From contig JARUPY010000538.1 in the NCBI GenBank assembly GCA_029817715.1, positions 744,001 through 808,000 of the forward strand: DNA of 64,000 bases. The letters run 5' to 3'. This document shows, one piece after another, positions 47,383 through 60,583 of this stretch (its first letter is position 1; each line of letters starts with the position of its first letter). The notes under the pieces are model-generated. The model was given only the letters and a program-made list of their open reading frames with translations, did not search any database and was not told where the DNA came from. Source of the DNA: Melastoma dodecandrum. Lineage: Eukaryota > Streptophyta > Magnoliopsida > Myrtales > Melastomataceae. The position numbers and the translations under genes were made by a program.

Positions 47383-47387
47383 AGATA

Positions 47388-49422
47388 TGTTGACCTATGT
47401 TTTAATGATGAATTTAAGCAACGAGTTATTTGTGGTCAATGGTATTGCCTCATGAATCGTGTGCTTATCTTTAGTGATGAGATCGAGAAGAGTGTTGCTG
47501 AGTGACTGAGTCACTGCTAGCAGTAGCTGTATGTTGCTGCTTTACTGTAAATTGTTACTGTAATAATACGTTTACTCAATGAATATATGGAAATAAATAT
47601 TTCCTAATTACGTTATATTCTGATTTATTTCGGGATATTTGTCTGAGTGTTTAAATTCACTGAATGTGATTTAACTATCTCATTTCATATATTTATGCAA
47701 CTCAATATTATGATATTTGCTTTCCAAGTTTATATTTAGAAACAAAATATTTCATTCTGATAATCTACAGTGCTACCCTGTAATAAGATAAAATGTTAAA
47801 TCAAATAATTTTGTTTATTATTTGATTTCAATAACCGATCAGATAAGGTTATCTTTAGGATGACTGGTTTATAAAATATAAAAACAAATCATATTGTTCG
47901 GATGAGATGAGGAAGTTAATGTGATAACTTACCTTCTCGGGTACAGTGACCGTTGAGCAGACCGTTGTTTAGAATCTGTTCGTAATTTTGGAAACAAATC
48001 ATATGGATTGTCCTAATGAATCTGGACATCTTCCACGACCCTTTCTCCATTAAAATCAGACTAGGAGATCAGACAAGGTTGCCTTTGTGCGTCTGTGTGG
48101 TTGTCCAAAGCCTATGTATTCTGAGTGAAGCTTTGAGGATCGGCGGAGAACGGAATGTGCTAAGTGATCGCTTGGTTATTATCTCTCGCAATCTGAATGT
48201 GGGAGTGTCAAGGGCTGAGTGCGACCTTGATCGTCGTGAGAGCGACGGAGTGTCCTCGGTGCGTTCAATGAGCGATTGGCGAATCGTCTGAGGGAAGCTA
48301 AGTAAATAACTGTTTTGAATTCAGTAACCAGTTGCTAACTCATCGGCAAGAAACCGTTCTTGTCGTGTCTTTTCACAGGGAAGTCTCGAGCCTACGGAGT
48401 TTGAGCAGTTAAACACGCACTTGTGGGTGAGCGCCAGAAGTCTCATGCCTGTAGGGTAAAGCAGGAGTTTGAGAACGCCGCCGGAGTGGAAAGAGCTCCT
48501 CCCGAGCACAGGGGTGCTGTGTAGAAGCCTCGACCTCCTAAGGGACAGTAGAGCAGGTTGCGTGGGAGCCGCCGGAGCTAAAAATTCCACCCTAGGTACT
48601 GGGTGTGCAGTGCAGTGAGTCATGGTTGTGGTAACCGTGCACGTCCGAACTGAGTGTTGAACGGACATCGCGATTTCGCTGAGTGAGAAGTCAGGTTCCT
48701 CAATCCCTTCTTATATTTTCCTTTTTGTTCTAAGTGATTGTCTTTGTGGTTGTCTCTTGAGTACTTACAGGCTCATCCGGAGAAGAGACAAAAGTTGTGT
48801 GGAAATCCTCAACTGAGCTATTGAGTGCTGAAGAATTCATCTACTATGAACCAGAAACGGGTTGCTTCTTGAGAAGTCGTTCTTCACTATAAGGAATCAT
48901 TTGTCAGGATTTATACTATAACACAACGTTGTCTTTGTGCTTTGATAGACAGGCTTACGCTTAAGCGACAACGTGATGTGTGGAAATCCTTTGAGCAATC
49001 AACTGCCGAGTGTGAGCATCATTCTGCTGAAAACAAGAATACGTCCACTGTGTGAGGAGCTGATCGTTGCCCAGGAGTGATCTCCTTTTTAAAGGATTTT
49101 AAATCCCACTTTGTGAGAAACCGAAAGTCTAGTGCAAGGGCTCTCTGCACCCATTATATTATATAGTGGAATCATCTCGTTGGTGGAAAGTGGACGTATG
49201 TTGATTAAGGGCGAACCACTATAAACTATTGTGTCCCTTACTATCGCGCAAACACTCGTATGAAAACCTACTCCATCAAATCGTAACAGTTACAGCGAAG
49301 CAGATCTCACTTCTGAGATGCACTCTGCTGTGATACAGTACGGTTCTGGTTACACTGAGAAAGGGCGAAAAAGTTACAATCACTAATTCACATCTCTCTT
49401 AGTGTGCCTGAACGATCCAACA
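47388..49422. mobile_element. Solo LTR of a retrotransposon, 2,035 bp
   Basis: Starts TGTTGACC and ends GATCCAACA, giving the canonical TG...CA ends extended to TGTT...AACA. It is flanked by the identical 5-mer AGATA at 47383-47387 and 49423-49427. There is no second LTR and no gag or pol sequence, so the element was reduced by recombination between its LTRs. The sequence near 49140-49260 (GGGCGAACCACTATAAA) resembles the 3' part of Ty1/copia-type LTRs, which would make it a copia element with unusually long LTRs. Class is inferred from that resemblance only. Confidence 0.82.
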
Positions 49423-49427
49423 AGATA

Positions 49428-51349
49428 TAAAATTACGGATATTTACAGCTATGTCCATTTCCATGTACTTCAGAATTTTATTTATTAAAGAGCAAAAATG
49501 ACATTTCTCTTAGTATTATTGAAGTTAAAGGATTTAAAACGTCGGTTTTAGAACTGAAAGAGGTATTGATTGACAATACCTCTCTCTATGTCGATGTTTT
49601 GTGCTTTCTCCATCGAGCGTCATATGAGAAGGAAAAGACGAAGAAGGCCTCGCGGTCATGGGTTCAAACCAGTAACGATCTTGGATGGTTATTTATATCT
49701 GCTACAAAAAATAAATTTGGACAATCATTCCATTTAGAACTCAAATTATTCGGTATGTACCCATGCAGATAATGGCGTATCCATGTGTCTGATGATAAAT
49801 GTTAAAAATTTAGGTCGCTACAAAAATGGAATGGGTCTTGGTCTTATGCTGTGAAGTTTGATAGGACTCCATCAAAGGCACGACGTGTTAGAAATTCGAT
49901 ATCTTCCAAGGGTGATGGTCTTAGAACCCTCAGGAAAATAGAACAGTTAATAACAGAGTTCCAGTAACATAGCAGTGCAGTGTAAACAATGGGGTTTGAG
50001 TTCATAGCGTTTGATCGGGAGATCAATCAAGTCATAAATCTTCAGCTTCATCAATTTTGACTAGAGTTTCAATTTCTATTGGTGTAACCACTTACCAAAC
50101 TCTATCTCGTTGCTTGTCGAACGAAAATAACAGAGATCCTTAGAAGTACTCGCCTCATTCCAACCAGTTTGGACGACGACGAGGAGACGTGGGCCTACAA
50201 ATTGCAGGAGGTGAACAGATAGGCCCCGATCCCTACCTCAGTAAGGTTCTATGGAAGGATGCTGGGCCAAGGGTAAGTCTTCCTATGCGACGGCTCTCTG
50301 CATTCTCATGGTAAGGAGTATCACAACCCCAACCACCCCACGTTCTTAAGATCACGGACAGAAGAAGACGTGTGGCAACAAACGAAGCTGATATGGATAG
50401 AGAAACGTGCACGGTAGCAGTTTAGAAGATTATCTAGGTTAAATATCCCACCACCTTCTTTAACCCATTTACTATATTTTTATTTTGATTTAGAAAGTTG
50501 TGTGATTAATAATAAAATAATGACAAAATATCGATTTATGACATCTTTCTGTTTTGTCATTAATTTATTTTGTTATATAATTTTGTCACCAATTTCTATT
50601 TTGATTTTGGCCAATCTTGAATTTTGTCACATGAAAGTAAAACAAGCCTTAATAGACGGTTTTTATTTATTTAAAAAAATTTTTAAAAAAATAATATTAG
50701 AACCTCTCGTATATTATTTTATTTTAAAATTTCTATGATCAGATTAAGTGAGTTTGATGCCGAAATTGAACAGTAATTGTTGATGCCGTAAAAAGTACAC
50801 AAAATTGATGAAGGCGGGATGATGAGAATGAGAGGTTGAAACTCCACTATAATAAGACAATAGTCAACTATATTAAGACCTGGTTTGACTTTCATTAAAA
50901 AAATTCGTAATTGGTCAAAATTAATATAAAAATAAAAGTGGTTGATAAATTATATAATAAAATAAAATAATGATAAAATAGAAATTTTGATAATGCCATA
51001 AATATATTTTGCCCAAAATAATATATATGACGGAACTAGGCTTTACGAAAGAATTGACTCTTTAATCCACTCCATCCCCTCAATTCGAGAGAGAATGAGA
51101 TCACCGTCGAGTTTCATTCGCCCCGAGCCCCATTCCAATATTTTTTAGAAGATCTGAAATTCTTTTTTTTTTAACGCCTCATCCAACTTTGATTGAATTT
51201 GATCACTGGGTTTTCACGTAGCCAGAGTTAGTGCTCGCTCGGATGTTAGTATTTTCTAGCAGATATTTAAAATGTATAAGTAAATTTGAAAACCTTAAAG
51301 TATTATATTATATTTTAACGAGTGATGCTGGTAGAATTAGGATACCAAT
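49428..51349. other. Gene-free region between solo LTR and hAT-like element
   Basis: AT-rich, with no intact gene. GGTCATGGGTTCAAACC near 49655 resembles a tRNA-type B box and may mark a SINE fragment, but no A box was found. Confidence 0.4.
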
Positions 51350-51357
51350 GGTTCTAT

Positions 51358-52335
51358 CTAGGGATGAGCATAGGTTCCGGGTAAAACCGGGAACCTGTCG
51401 AAACCGGTACCATAGGGTCGGTGTCAGTACAGGTTCTCGAATGGATCGGGTAGGTTCTAGGTTCTAAATTTTATAAAACCGGCGATACCAAGTACGGTTC
51501 CAGATTCTCCCCCCGGAACCAACCCGGAGAACTTGGAACCTAACCTAAATTTTACCCAACCCAACCCAATAATCTATCCTAAATCTTACTCAACCCAATA
51601 ACCTAACTTAAACTTTACCCTAACCCAAACAATTGTCCCGGTTCCTTACCTTTTTGTTCCCAGTCTGTCCCCCTCTTCACAACAACGTCTTCATCAAACG
51701 GTTACACGGGTTACGGTTTCTTACCGTAAGCCAGCTCATAATCTGCTTTTTCCCTTCTTCCCCGCCTTGCCTTGATTAAAGCTATGTTTCGTGTTAATTG
51801 TCTATCATCTTATCCTATAATACTTTGCTAAGAACTTTTATATTTCATCTGGCCATCAGAAAGCAATGATCATGTGGTAAATGATAAAATATCCCTTTTA
51901 AAATGTAATTTGTAAAGCAATTTCATTCTCGGAAATGGTATCAGCTCTTTCTATGAAGTTTATTTACTGGGCATATGTACAAATATTAAACAAACGTGGA
52001 CAAGAATTAAATGTTGATAAATTTGAATAGAAATGATTTGTTCATTAACGTTGTTGGCGTAGAGTTGTCTTAATCAGAATCGAAACACGAACCGCTCGTA
52101 GGGCGACGCCGTTGACCGAACCAAAATTGAAACTCAAAGGGCGATGCCGCTAACGGAATCGAAACAGAACCGGAACCTGTACCAGAACCGGTAGAGTAGG
52201 TTCTTGGATGAATATTTGATTAATTGGGTAGGTTCTAGATTATAAAAATTAAGAACCGAACATTATAAGATTGGCTCCAAGTTTCACGTCCGGAACCTGA
52301 AAACCTGAAACCTGGAACCTGGAACCCGCTCACCC
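51358..52335. mobile_element. hAT-like non-autonomous element, 978 bp
   Basis: The left end CTAGGGATGAGCATAGGTTCC and the inverted right end GGGTGAGCGGGTTCC are imperfect terminal repeats of hAT type. The flanks GGTTCTAT (51350-51357) and GGTTGTAT (52336-52343) match at 7 of 8 positions, the hAT target size. Both subterminal zones are crowded with GGTTCC and GGAACC words, a likely transposase-binding array. There is no coding capacity. It lies about 250 bp upstream of the PPR start codon. Confidence 0.72.
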
Positions 52336-52588
52336 GGTTGTATAGATAAAAATAAGGAAGAACGCATATTGGCAGGTCATTATTATTGGTCAATTAAATA
52401 TATTAAATCTTTTCAAAAAATAATTTAATTTACTTTTATTTTCCTTCCACGATTTTAAAGTTAAAAAAAGCCTAGGCGGGACCCACCTTTGGCTCTTTCA
52501 TAATTCATTATACAAACCCTCGCCGAAAATATTCCTTTTTTTACTTTAATTAAACAAAGATCATCCTCCCTTCCTGTCTGTCTCTTTG

Positions 52589-54202
52589 ATGTCCGTATGG
52601 GCTTCGTTACGGCGCTGTCGGACGAGGCCTCTACCGGGATTCAGACATTCCCCCTGTTATGGAACCTCCTCCAGTGCTCCCCGCGACCACCTGTTCGATG
52701 AAATGCCCCCCCGGAACATTCCTTCCTACAATTCCCTCCTGTCATCATACGTCCAGGACGGAGATGCCCTCGGCGCCTGGAACCTCTTCCTCTGTCTCTA
52801 TAGGTGCCGAGCAGCCCTCGATGCCTATACCTTCACCTCTGTGCTCTCAGCCTGCCAGGAGCTGCCGAACCACCCAGTTTGTGGCCGGCAGGTCCACGGC
52901 TTGATGGTGAGAATGGGAGCCGGTTCCGGGACAGTGAGCAAGACAGCTATCGTTAAGTTGTATTCTGTGTACGGGAGCGTCTCCGAGGCTGTGAAGGCTT
53001 TCGAGGAGATAGAGCACAAGGATGTCATTAGTTGGAATGTTCTCATTTCTAGCTTCCTGAAGACAGGATTTGCGAAGGAAGGTATTGGTGTTTTCGGGCG
53101 GATGCAGAGGGAGAACGTGGAATTTAGTGAGTACACTTTGTGTAATGTGCTCAAAGCTTGTGCGATGGGAAAAGCATATAGGCAGGGTAAGCAGGTTCAC
53201 GGTGCAGTGATTACGATGGGGAGGGACTTGGTAGTTCTGGGCACAGCGCTGATTGATTTCTACTCTAGTGTCGGGTGTATCGAGGAGGCATTGAAAGTAT
53301 ATGGTTGCTTTTGTCATACTGGTGACAGGCCCATGCATAATTCCATTCTCTCCGCTTGTGTCAGAAACAAGAAGTATAAGCAGGCATTTCAGATAATGAG
53401 TTCAATGAGGCCGAATATAATTTCCCTTACAAGTGCTCTTGCTGCTTGCTCCGAGTGCTCAGATTTTTCGATCGGTAAGCAGATACATTGTGCGGTGTTG
53501 AGGTATGGTTTCACCATGGATAGTCAGCTCTCTAATGCTCTGCTGGACATGTATGCAAAGTGTGGCGACATTAATGCTGCCAAGATCATGTTTGATCGCA
53601 TTAATAAAAAAGATGTATTCACATGGACTACCATGATTGATGCATATGGAATTCATGGTTGTGGGCTCGAAGCATTCGAGCTATTCCATAAGATGGGAGA
53701 ATATGCCGGTGATGCATCCCCAAATAACATTACCCTTCTATCAGTACTATCAGCATGTGGACACTCCGGTCTGGTTGATAAAGGAAGGCTCTGCTTTGAT
53801 TTGGCTAGGAACAAGTATGGTATAGAGGCTGATCCGGAGCATTATGCTTGCTTCATCCATGGTTTGGGCAGAGCAGGTCTTATAGAAGATGCTTGGGCTG
53901 TGTATCATGAAATGGTTAAAGGAAATTTTGAACCGTCTCCAATAATTTGGGCCGCATTGTTGAATGCTTCTAGTCTCAATCAAGACTTCATCAGGGGAGA
54001 GTATGCTGCAAGGCATCTAATGGAATTGGAGAGAAACAAGCCGGCAAACTATGTCCTAGTTTCCAACTTTTATGCAGCCGTAGGAAGATGGGACATCGTG
54101 GATGAAGTCAGACGCCGTATAGTGGAGAAAGGGCAGCTCAAAGAAGTGGGGAGTAGCCGGTTTTATGCTAACCCATCAACAGCGAATCATGTAAAATCGT
54201 AA
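52589..54202 (+). CDS. PLS-type pentatricopeptide repeat protein, At5g66500 type
   Basis: Single exon of 537 codons. The first ATG is at 52589 (MSVWASLRRCRTR). The Arg-rich, acid-free N-terminus suggests mitochondrial import. PLS repeats run from about residue 35 with landmarks NIPSYNSLLSSYVQ, GRQVHGLMVRMG, DVISWNVLISSFLK, GKQVHGAVITMG, GKQIHCAVLRYG, SNALLDMYAKCGDI, FTWTTMIDAYG and LLSVLSACGHSGLV. An E-type C-terminal region follows (ANYVLVSNFYAAVGRWDIV), without a DYW domain. The sequence follows Arabidopsis At5g66500 closely. Such proteins bind organelle RNA; E-class members usually help C-to-U editing, but the target of this one cannot be read here. Confidence 0.92.
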   Translation: MSVWASLRRCRTRPLPGFRHSPCYGTSSSAPRDHLFDEMPPRNIPSYNSLLSSYVQDGDALGAWNLFLCLYRCRAALDAYTFTSVLSACQELPNHPVCGRQVHGLMVRMGAGSGTVSKTAIVKLYSVYGSVSEAVKAFEEIEHKDVISWNVLISSFLKTGFAKEGIGVFGRMQRENVEFSEYTLCNVLKACAMGKAYRQGKQVHGAVITMGRDLVVLGTALIDFYSSVGCIEEALKVYGCFCHTGDRPMHNSILSACVRNKKYKQAFQIMSSMRPNIISLTSALAACSECSDFSIGKQIHCAVLRYGFTMDSQLSNALLDMYAKCGDINAAKIMFDRINKKDVFTWTTMIDAYGIHGCGLEAFELFHKMGEYAGDASPNNITLLSVLSACGHSGLVDKGRLCFDLARNKYGIEADPEHYACFIHGLGRAGLIEDAWAVYHEMVKGNFEPSPIIWAALLNASSLNQDFIRGEYAARHLMELERNKPANYVLVSNFYAAVGRWDIVDEVRRRIVEKGQLKEVGSSRFYANPSTANHVKS

Positions 54203-55116
54203 GAAAAGTTGCATCTATACAATTTACATTCAGTTTTCAGTGGTTGGATGAATCTCACTCGGAGTCCGGTATTGACTGACGTGGAACTTGATAATAGATG
54301 GTTGACTGTCGCTGACGAAAGCTTCTTAGCCGAAAGGAGGTTGCAACTGTGATCCTACCACCTTCAACATGCTATATTCGAGTTCAAATCCTAACCGCGA
54401 CTCCATCATACACAGAGGCATCTCTCAGTTTTTAATATTAAGTTCTGATGTATGGGCATTGGTTTTATATATGGGATGTTGAGATTGTTGTCAATATTCA
54501 TATGATTAAAAAGTGGCCATTGGAAACGAACGCCTTCGTCCATCTTTCCAGGTCCATGCAGCCTATTACTAATGTTAGTCTTCTGGATGCTTTTATTGTG
54601 TCTTCGGCTAATTCTTCTTCTTTTCTTATTTTCAGCGACTTAAGTTCGGCATAAGTCGATTTTAAACTTGTGGTGATTTTACAAAATAAACGCAGGAATC
54701 ACTTCTGGTCTCTCCTGGCCGAAGGAAGAACGACTATTTCCCCGATTGAAGAGAAAAGGAAAAACTTGTTTGACCTTGTTAATCGCCCTACCCTAATTAT
54801 ATGTTTCTCTCCTTCTCAAGCCGTTTACTTTAAATAATAATAATAATAAAAGGAGGTAAAATATTTCATTTTTCATCTGTACAAGTGTTTGGTAAAACCC
54901 CAACTTAATGGAGTGCTGCTCGAGTCTTAAGTTAACTATTGGTATCCAATTTTGTAAGAGCCAAACTAATAACTACTAACTAATCTCACAATTAGACAGA
55001 ACCCCCCCACCCCAAATTAATCAAAAGATGGAGATGCTAAAATATGCAAATGCCACCAATCAAAATTGGCTTTTCTTTCGCTGTGCCCTTCACCACAACC
55101 CAAACCTTTTGTGGGC
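54203..55116. other. Region between two convergent genes
   Basis: 3' flanks of the PPR gene and of the auxilin-like gene. GAGTTCAAATCC at about 54379 resembles a tRNA-type B box with TTAGCCGAAAGG upstream, possibly a short SINE. An AAT microsatellite lies near 54834-54848. Confidence 0.4.
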
Positions 55117-58100
55117 TTACCGCTCTTCCGAGTTGAACTTGTTCCAACCTTCCTGCAGATTTAGCCAGGGCGTCCAGAATGTCATCATGCAGAGGGTGCG
55201 AAGGGTTTCTAAATTACGAGCATTGTGAATGATGAGAGTAAACAGCTTAAGGCAAAAACCTTGAGGAGATCGAAAACCTTCTCGCATATGTACTTCTGCT
55301 GGATGCTCGCCCCTCTTTGTTGCAGTTTATCTGGGTGTATGCACAGAGTGGCCTTCCTGTAAGCTTTCTTCACCGCAGCCGATGTTATCACTTCCGTCAA
55401 CGGAATCGGTTGCCACCCACTGTCAGGTCCTAATATCTGGAACATTTACAAAAGAAAATAATGAGAGAGGTTAGTCAAGTGTAGATGAATTCTCGAGAAG
55501 ACAATTCTGATTTCGTATGCAGGCGATAATTATTGTGGGTGAATCAAGCATTACATATTGTAATGTCGACAGCAATGCCCGCAAATTCCCTTCTTTTCCT
55601 TTTGACCACCGTCTGACATCTGCATCAAGTGTTTCGGCCAATCTCTGGGAGAAACCGAGCACAAGTTAAATTGTACACAAAGGAAAAACCAGCTTCTTTA
55701 TGGGGAGAACTCAAACAGACTTACACTTCTTTCTGCCTGCTCTCTTTGAGCAAGTAGATCGCGCATGTTCTTTTCAGCCAGGGCATTTGCCTGGCAGACC
55801 CACCCACAAGACAACATTAGTCAACACAATGTACAACTAGCCTCTGAAGACTGACCAATGAAGGAAGAGAGACGGGAGACTATCATACCGCCCTTTCTGC
55901 TGTTCGTCGGTGTCTCTCTAGTCTCGCTCTACACCTTTGAGCTGATTCAACTTCAACACTACCGGATGTCTTTGCCTCTCCTGAAACTTTAAGGACCAAA
56001 AAGTGGCAACAAATAGTGAATAATCAAGTCAATTAGGGATGAAGAAAACTTGGTAAGCTGCTATTAGTCCCAAATGAAAATAACAAACCTTTATTAACAG
56101 AGGACAAGGTTTGTCGAATGTTGCTGTATGTGGCAGAAGAGAACTTATCAGAAGCTGATCTATCTGGTTTGGCTCTTTCAGCAGCTCGTGTGCGAGCCTC
56201 TGCAATGGCTCTTTCCACTGCAGCTCGCTCCAACTTGAGCCTCTCCTCCGCTGCTGATTTTTCACTGTACAAGGTTTCCCTTGCCTCAGCACATGCCTTT
56301 TCCAATCTTTCACGTGCTTCAATCATTGCCCTACGACTTGCTTCAGCAGTCCCCCTCTCTATGGTTGACTTATGAAATCTCCCACGTGATTCCGAGATTG
56401 CCCTCTCACGAGCTTCAAGGGTAGCTTTGTCAACCACCATTCTATCCTTTGCTCGCTCTTTTTCCCTCTCTTTCTCTTCCTCTATCCTTCTCAGGCGTTC
56501 TATTTCTGCTTTTTGCTCCCTGCTTAGTGTCACAGCATCTCTAGCCTCAGAGACAGCCGTCTTTTCTTTCTTCTCTTCAGGCAGGAATGTGCTTTGCTGC
56601 CGGGCTGTTCCACCCTCTAAATCAGGCAGAGATGCATCAGTTATCATCTTACCATCAAATCCACCATTCACCCGAGAGGACACCGGTATCTCCTTCCCCC
56701 GATGCAACGGAACACCGTATAACACACCGTCATTTTTGAACTTCACTGCTTCTGCCACTATTTTCTCCTCTTCAGATGAAATGTTATAATTTGTTTGATC
56801 TGCACTAGCAGCCGTCTCCTTGACCATCATTCTGCTATCAACGTACTTCTCTTTATGAACTACTTCTGCAGTTTTAAAGATATCAGATCCAGGCTTTCTA
56901 AGATCTTGCTTAGAAAGGTGGGAAGCTCTTTCATCCATCCGCTCAGTCATTTCAGTTGTTCCGCTGTTAAAAGCATCCTCACTCTGAACATTGTGTTTAT
57001 TTAGCTGAGGAGCTACAGTATCTGGATGGGTTTTTGAGTTGCTCAAATTTTCTAAGTCGAACTCAGCATCCGCACCGTAATGTGGCACAATCACCTCATC
57101 CACTGGAATCTTTTCACGAGCTTGATTCAGAAAACCTAGTTCTCTAACATCAACTACTTCATACAGCCCTTCATCAATGATTTCCCACTCTATGTCATCA
57201 TCAGATTCATTTACAGCTTCAAACTGACCCAGATTTTCATGTTCCTGAGTATTGCCTTTATCATTCCTGGGAGATAAGCTTTCATTAGCATGGACATACA
57301 TCTCAGCCTCTTTCATGCTCCCGTAGCTTGTCCCTTGTTCTTGGGCAGCTAAGTTGGTTGAACTTTCTCTACATGATTCTGAAGGAGAATTTCCAATCTC
57401 TTCGAGATTTGTGGCATCATCAGCCTCTTTATCCCCTTCTTCCATTTGATAACCAGCATTCATAATTTTCTTCTTGTCTTCTGGAAGAGGAGATGTTTTC
57501 AGCATCTTTTCCATCTCTTTCCTTTCATTAAGATCTACTCTTCTGATATCATTCTCTTTCTGCTCAGTAGCCCAACTTAGTGGTACCTCTTCTCCATTCT
57601 TATCCTCCTTCAGTTTTGTCTGTTCATTCTGCTGATTGGCCTGTGCGTCCCCACCTTCTGACTTATGAATATTTAACTTGTTTTGTTGTTTTGCTGACCC
57701 AAGAGTACCTTCAAGCTCTGATCTCTCTTTCGGGTAGTGCTCTGCCAGTAATACCTTCACTTTCTGCTGCTCAACCACTGCAGGTAATCTATCCTTGTTT
57801 TGAACTAGTTTGGTTAATTCTTCCTTCCTTGCATCATTTGCAACATAATGAATAATTTCCTTCGCACTTCCGTAATTCCCTGATGCCATATTTTGGTCAT
57901 TCTGCACCACACTATGGAGTACATTAGCCCAGGGTCCTCGTTCATATTCCTCCCTGTCAATGTCCACCTTCGTAGTTTTCTCAGAGAGCAAACTTTCATG
58001 GACCTTAAACTGCGCATTGCTTTCACTCACCATCAAATCTCTGTGGCTGGTAATGTGCTCCGGAGACTGTCTATTGGCACGATTAAATAAACCTGTGTAT

Positions 58101-60583
58101 CCTTCAGTTGCATCCAGCCCATCCTGGTTTTCCACAACAAAAGTGTCACTTCTTCCAACACGAGGTTCCATGATCTGAGGTTCCGTCATTGGTGCCTTAC
58201 CAGCATGTTTAGGATCACTGTGCTTTTCCAAGACCTCATTTTTTTCGAGGTCCTTTCCTTCAGACACTTCCATGACCTTTACCCCTTTTTCCTTCTCCCC
58301 GATCATCACACTTTTGTTTTCTACTTGCTTATCGTTCAAATTCCTTGTCTCATTCCATTCACTCGATTTCAATCCATTTACCTTCGTGTCAGATACATCC
58401 TTCCCCAACATATCACCTCTTATTCCCCTGCCTCGATCAGAATTTTTACAATCCGCAAAGAAGTCATAGCCTACTGTGGGTTCACAAGTCCCGCCAGTTC
58501 TGTCATCTTCAACAAACACAGAAAGCACGGTTGATCCTTCTTTCTTCCACCGAATCTGCTCGGATCTTACATCATCTTCCACAACCTTTTCGTCCATTAC
58601 TTCATTCTGGTTTTCCCCAGCAATATTTCTACTTTTGTCCCTCATGGAGCTTTTGGCGCCATTATTGACCGTGTGACTGTAGTTTTGAACTCTATCATCC
58701 ATCTGACTAATTGTTGAATTAGCAAACAAACTACCTTTCTTCACCATAGAATTAGCACCACTTTTTGAACCTGACATCTCAGGGCCAAGAAAGCAATCCT
58801 TTTGTCTCTCTGTTGATTCTTTGACACTCTTCAGTTGTGATTGTGCCTGGTCCATTGTTTCTCTCATTGCAGCAGCAGAGGCCGCAGCAGATGAACCTCC
58901 ATCTACTTCGACATCAAAACAATCAGGTAAAGAATCACATTCAGGAGAATTTTTCTTCCAGCATGAAGTTGGGCCACGTGGATCACTCGTTTCGATGTCA
59001 AATGCAGGAGGTGGTCTAGAGGGTGGCGGTAAATTAGAAGGTGCAGTTTGGAGACTAATTTCAGAAATTTTAACAAACGATTCAGCAGGAAAATATTTAA
59101 CCCTCCCCAACTGCTTTTGACTGATAGAATCATGGTCATTTGATTTCCCTCGGTATGTTGCAGAAGAAGAATGTGAGAAAAATTTCTTCTGTTCCTTTCC
59201 TTCTACTCGCTCTATGCCACGATCCACACGCGTACTGTTGTTAGAATTTCGTCTTTTGGACTGATGAGGCTTTGTAATTCCAGGGATTTCACTGACCACA
59301 TATGAAAAACCCGGAACGGGTTGAATCTGTGGAGTGTGCCTCAAGCCATCAAATGGAACACGTTCATGATTGGCCGTGTGGAACGACATCTCGTACCCTA
59401 TTTCGCCATCAACCGACATGTAAGGATTCCCATTGGAGAAAGTCCGATCATACCCACAAAATTCTGAATCCTCAGAGAGATAATCCGAAGCCTCAGGGGT
59501 CCTGCAAATATACATGCTGAATAATGCATTTCTATGTTATCGTATAGAACGATGGAAATGCTCGATGAGATGAAACAACATTGCATAAAACATACAACTC
59601 CACCCAAAAAGACGAAAAATGCGCATGCACCTACTAATATACATCCATACTCATGCTCTCAACCACGAACCATCATTGGAGCCAGTCCTCGAATAGCTTA
59701 ATCAAACAAATGTCAGCTCTATAAGCTTACAATCACAAAAAAGGCTCAGATAATTCCCTTGAATACTGAAATCCAACCATGGCAAAAATATATCCCATTA
59801 ATTCTCCAAATTTTCAAGGTGGACCATCGACCATTCTCATGGGAACAGATAACCTGTGATGCAGAGAACGCTCTCCGTACTGCTTACAGTAACAACATAT
59901 AATCTCAACATTTTCTATGGAGCCTAGTTTTCTTTATGCGAGCTAGTTCACACACAACACATCATAACAAAAGTGAACTAATTACCGAAAAGCAGCCAGA
60001 AAAACTTAAACCAGACGACATGTGTGCGTGCCACTCAGTCAAGCCAAAAACCAAAATGAAGACCTTAAATTTTAACAGAACAAAAGTCGAAACCGCACGG
60101 GAGCGAATCCAGATGAACTAACACAGAATGCTCGCCACGTCACTGTATTTCAGCCAGAAAATCGACAGTAAAGAAGAAAGAGACGCACCAAGCATCGTCA
60201 TCGTCATCACCGACATCACCATAACTGCTCGCTCCCACGTCGTCGGATCTACTCACCACCTCGAAGTCCAACAGCCCAACATCCTCACCGTCACGCCTCC
60301 CGAAAACCTCGGAGTAATCAAAATCCCCTGACCCGACGTCCACCAGCACCTCGTCGGCGACAGCCAGGGGGAGATCCAGAACGGGAACCCGGAAGCAGGC
60401 GCGTGAGGGGGCGTGGAAGCCCCCGAAAATCTCGAGGTAGTCCTCGGTCCTGGGGGAGAGAACGGGGACGCCATACCTCGGAGGACCGCCGAAAACGTCG
60501 TCGTACATGGTAATGGGTTGAGGGGGACGGTGGGGCTTGAGTCGGCCGGAATGCGACGGGGGGCGAGAAAGGGGCTTCTCCAT
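55117..60583 (-). CDS. AUL1: Auxilin-like J-domain protein (AUL1-type)
   Basis: Seven exons on the minus strand: 60583-60189, 59501-56089, 55980-55889, 55790-55725, 55644-55555, 55436-55260 and 55152-55117. They join in frame to 1,422 residues, matching the long auxilin-like proteins of Arabidopsis. Exon 1 carries [10 protein letters not shown] and an acidic tail. The 3.4-kb exon 2 encodes a long charged, low-complexity region and then an Arg/Glu-rich coiled coil from about residue 1124. The C-terminal J domain spans exons 5-7, with IHPDK at 1385-1389 and the closing WNKFNSEER. Auxilins bring Hsc70 to clathrin coats and trigger uncoating of vesicles; the HPD triad is the Hsc70-activating motif. 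An Arabidopsis paralogue, At4g36520, is an equally possible orthologue. Confidence 0.9.

Noticed and set aside
56118..58676. Many plus-strand open frames across the auxilin-like exon 2
   Set aside because: Shadows of a 3.4-kb coding exon on the minus strand.
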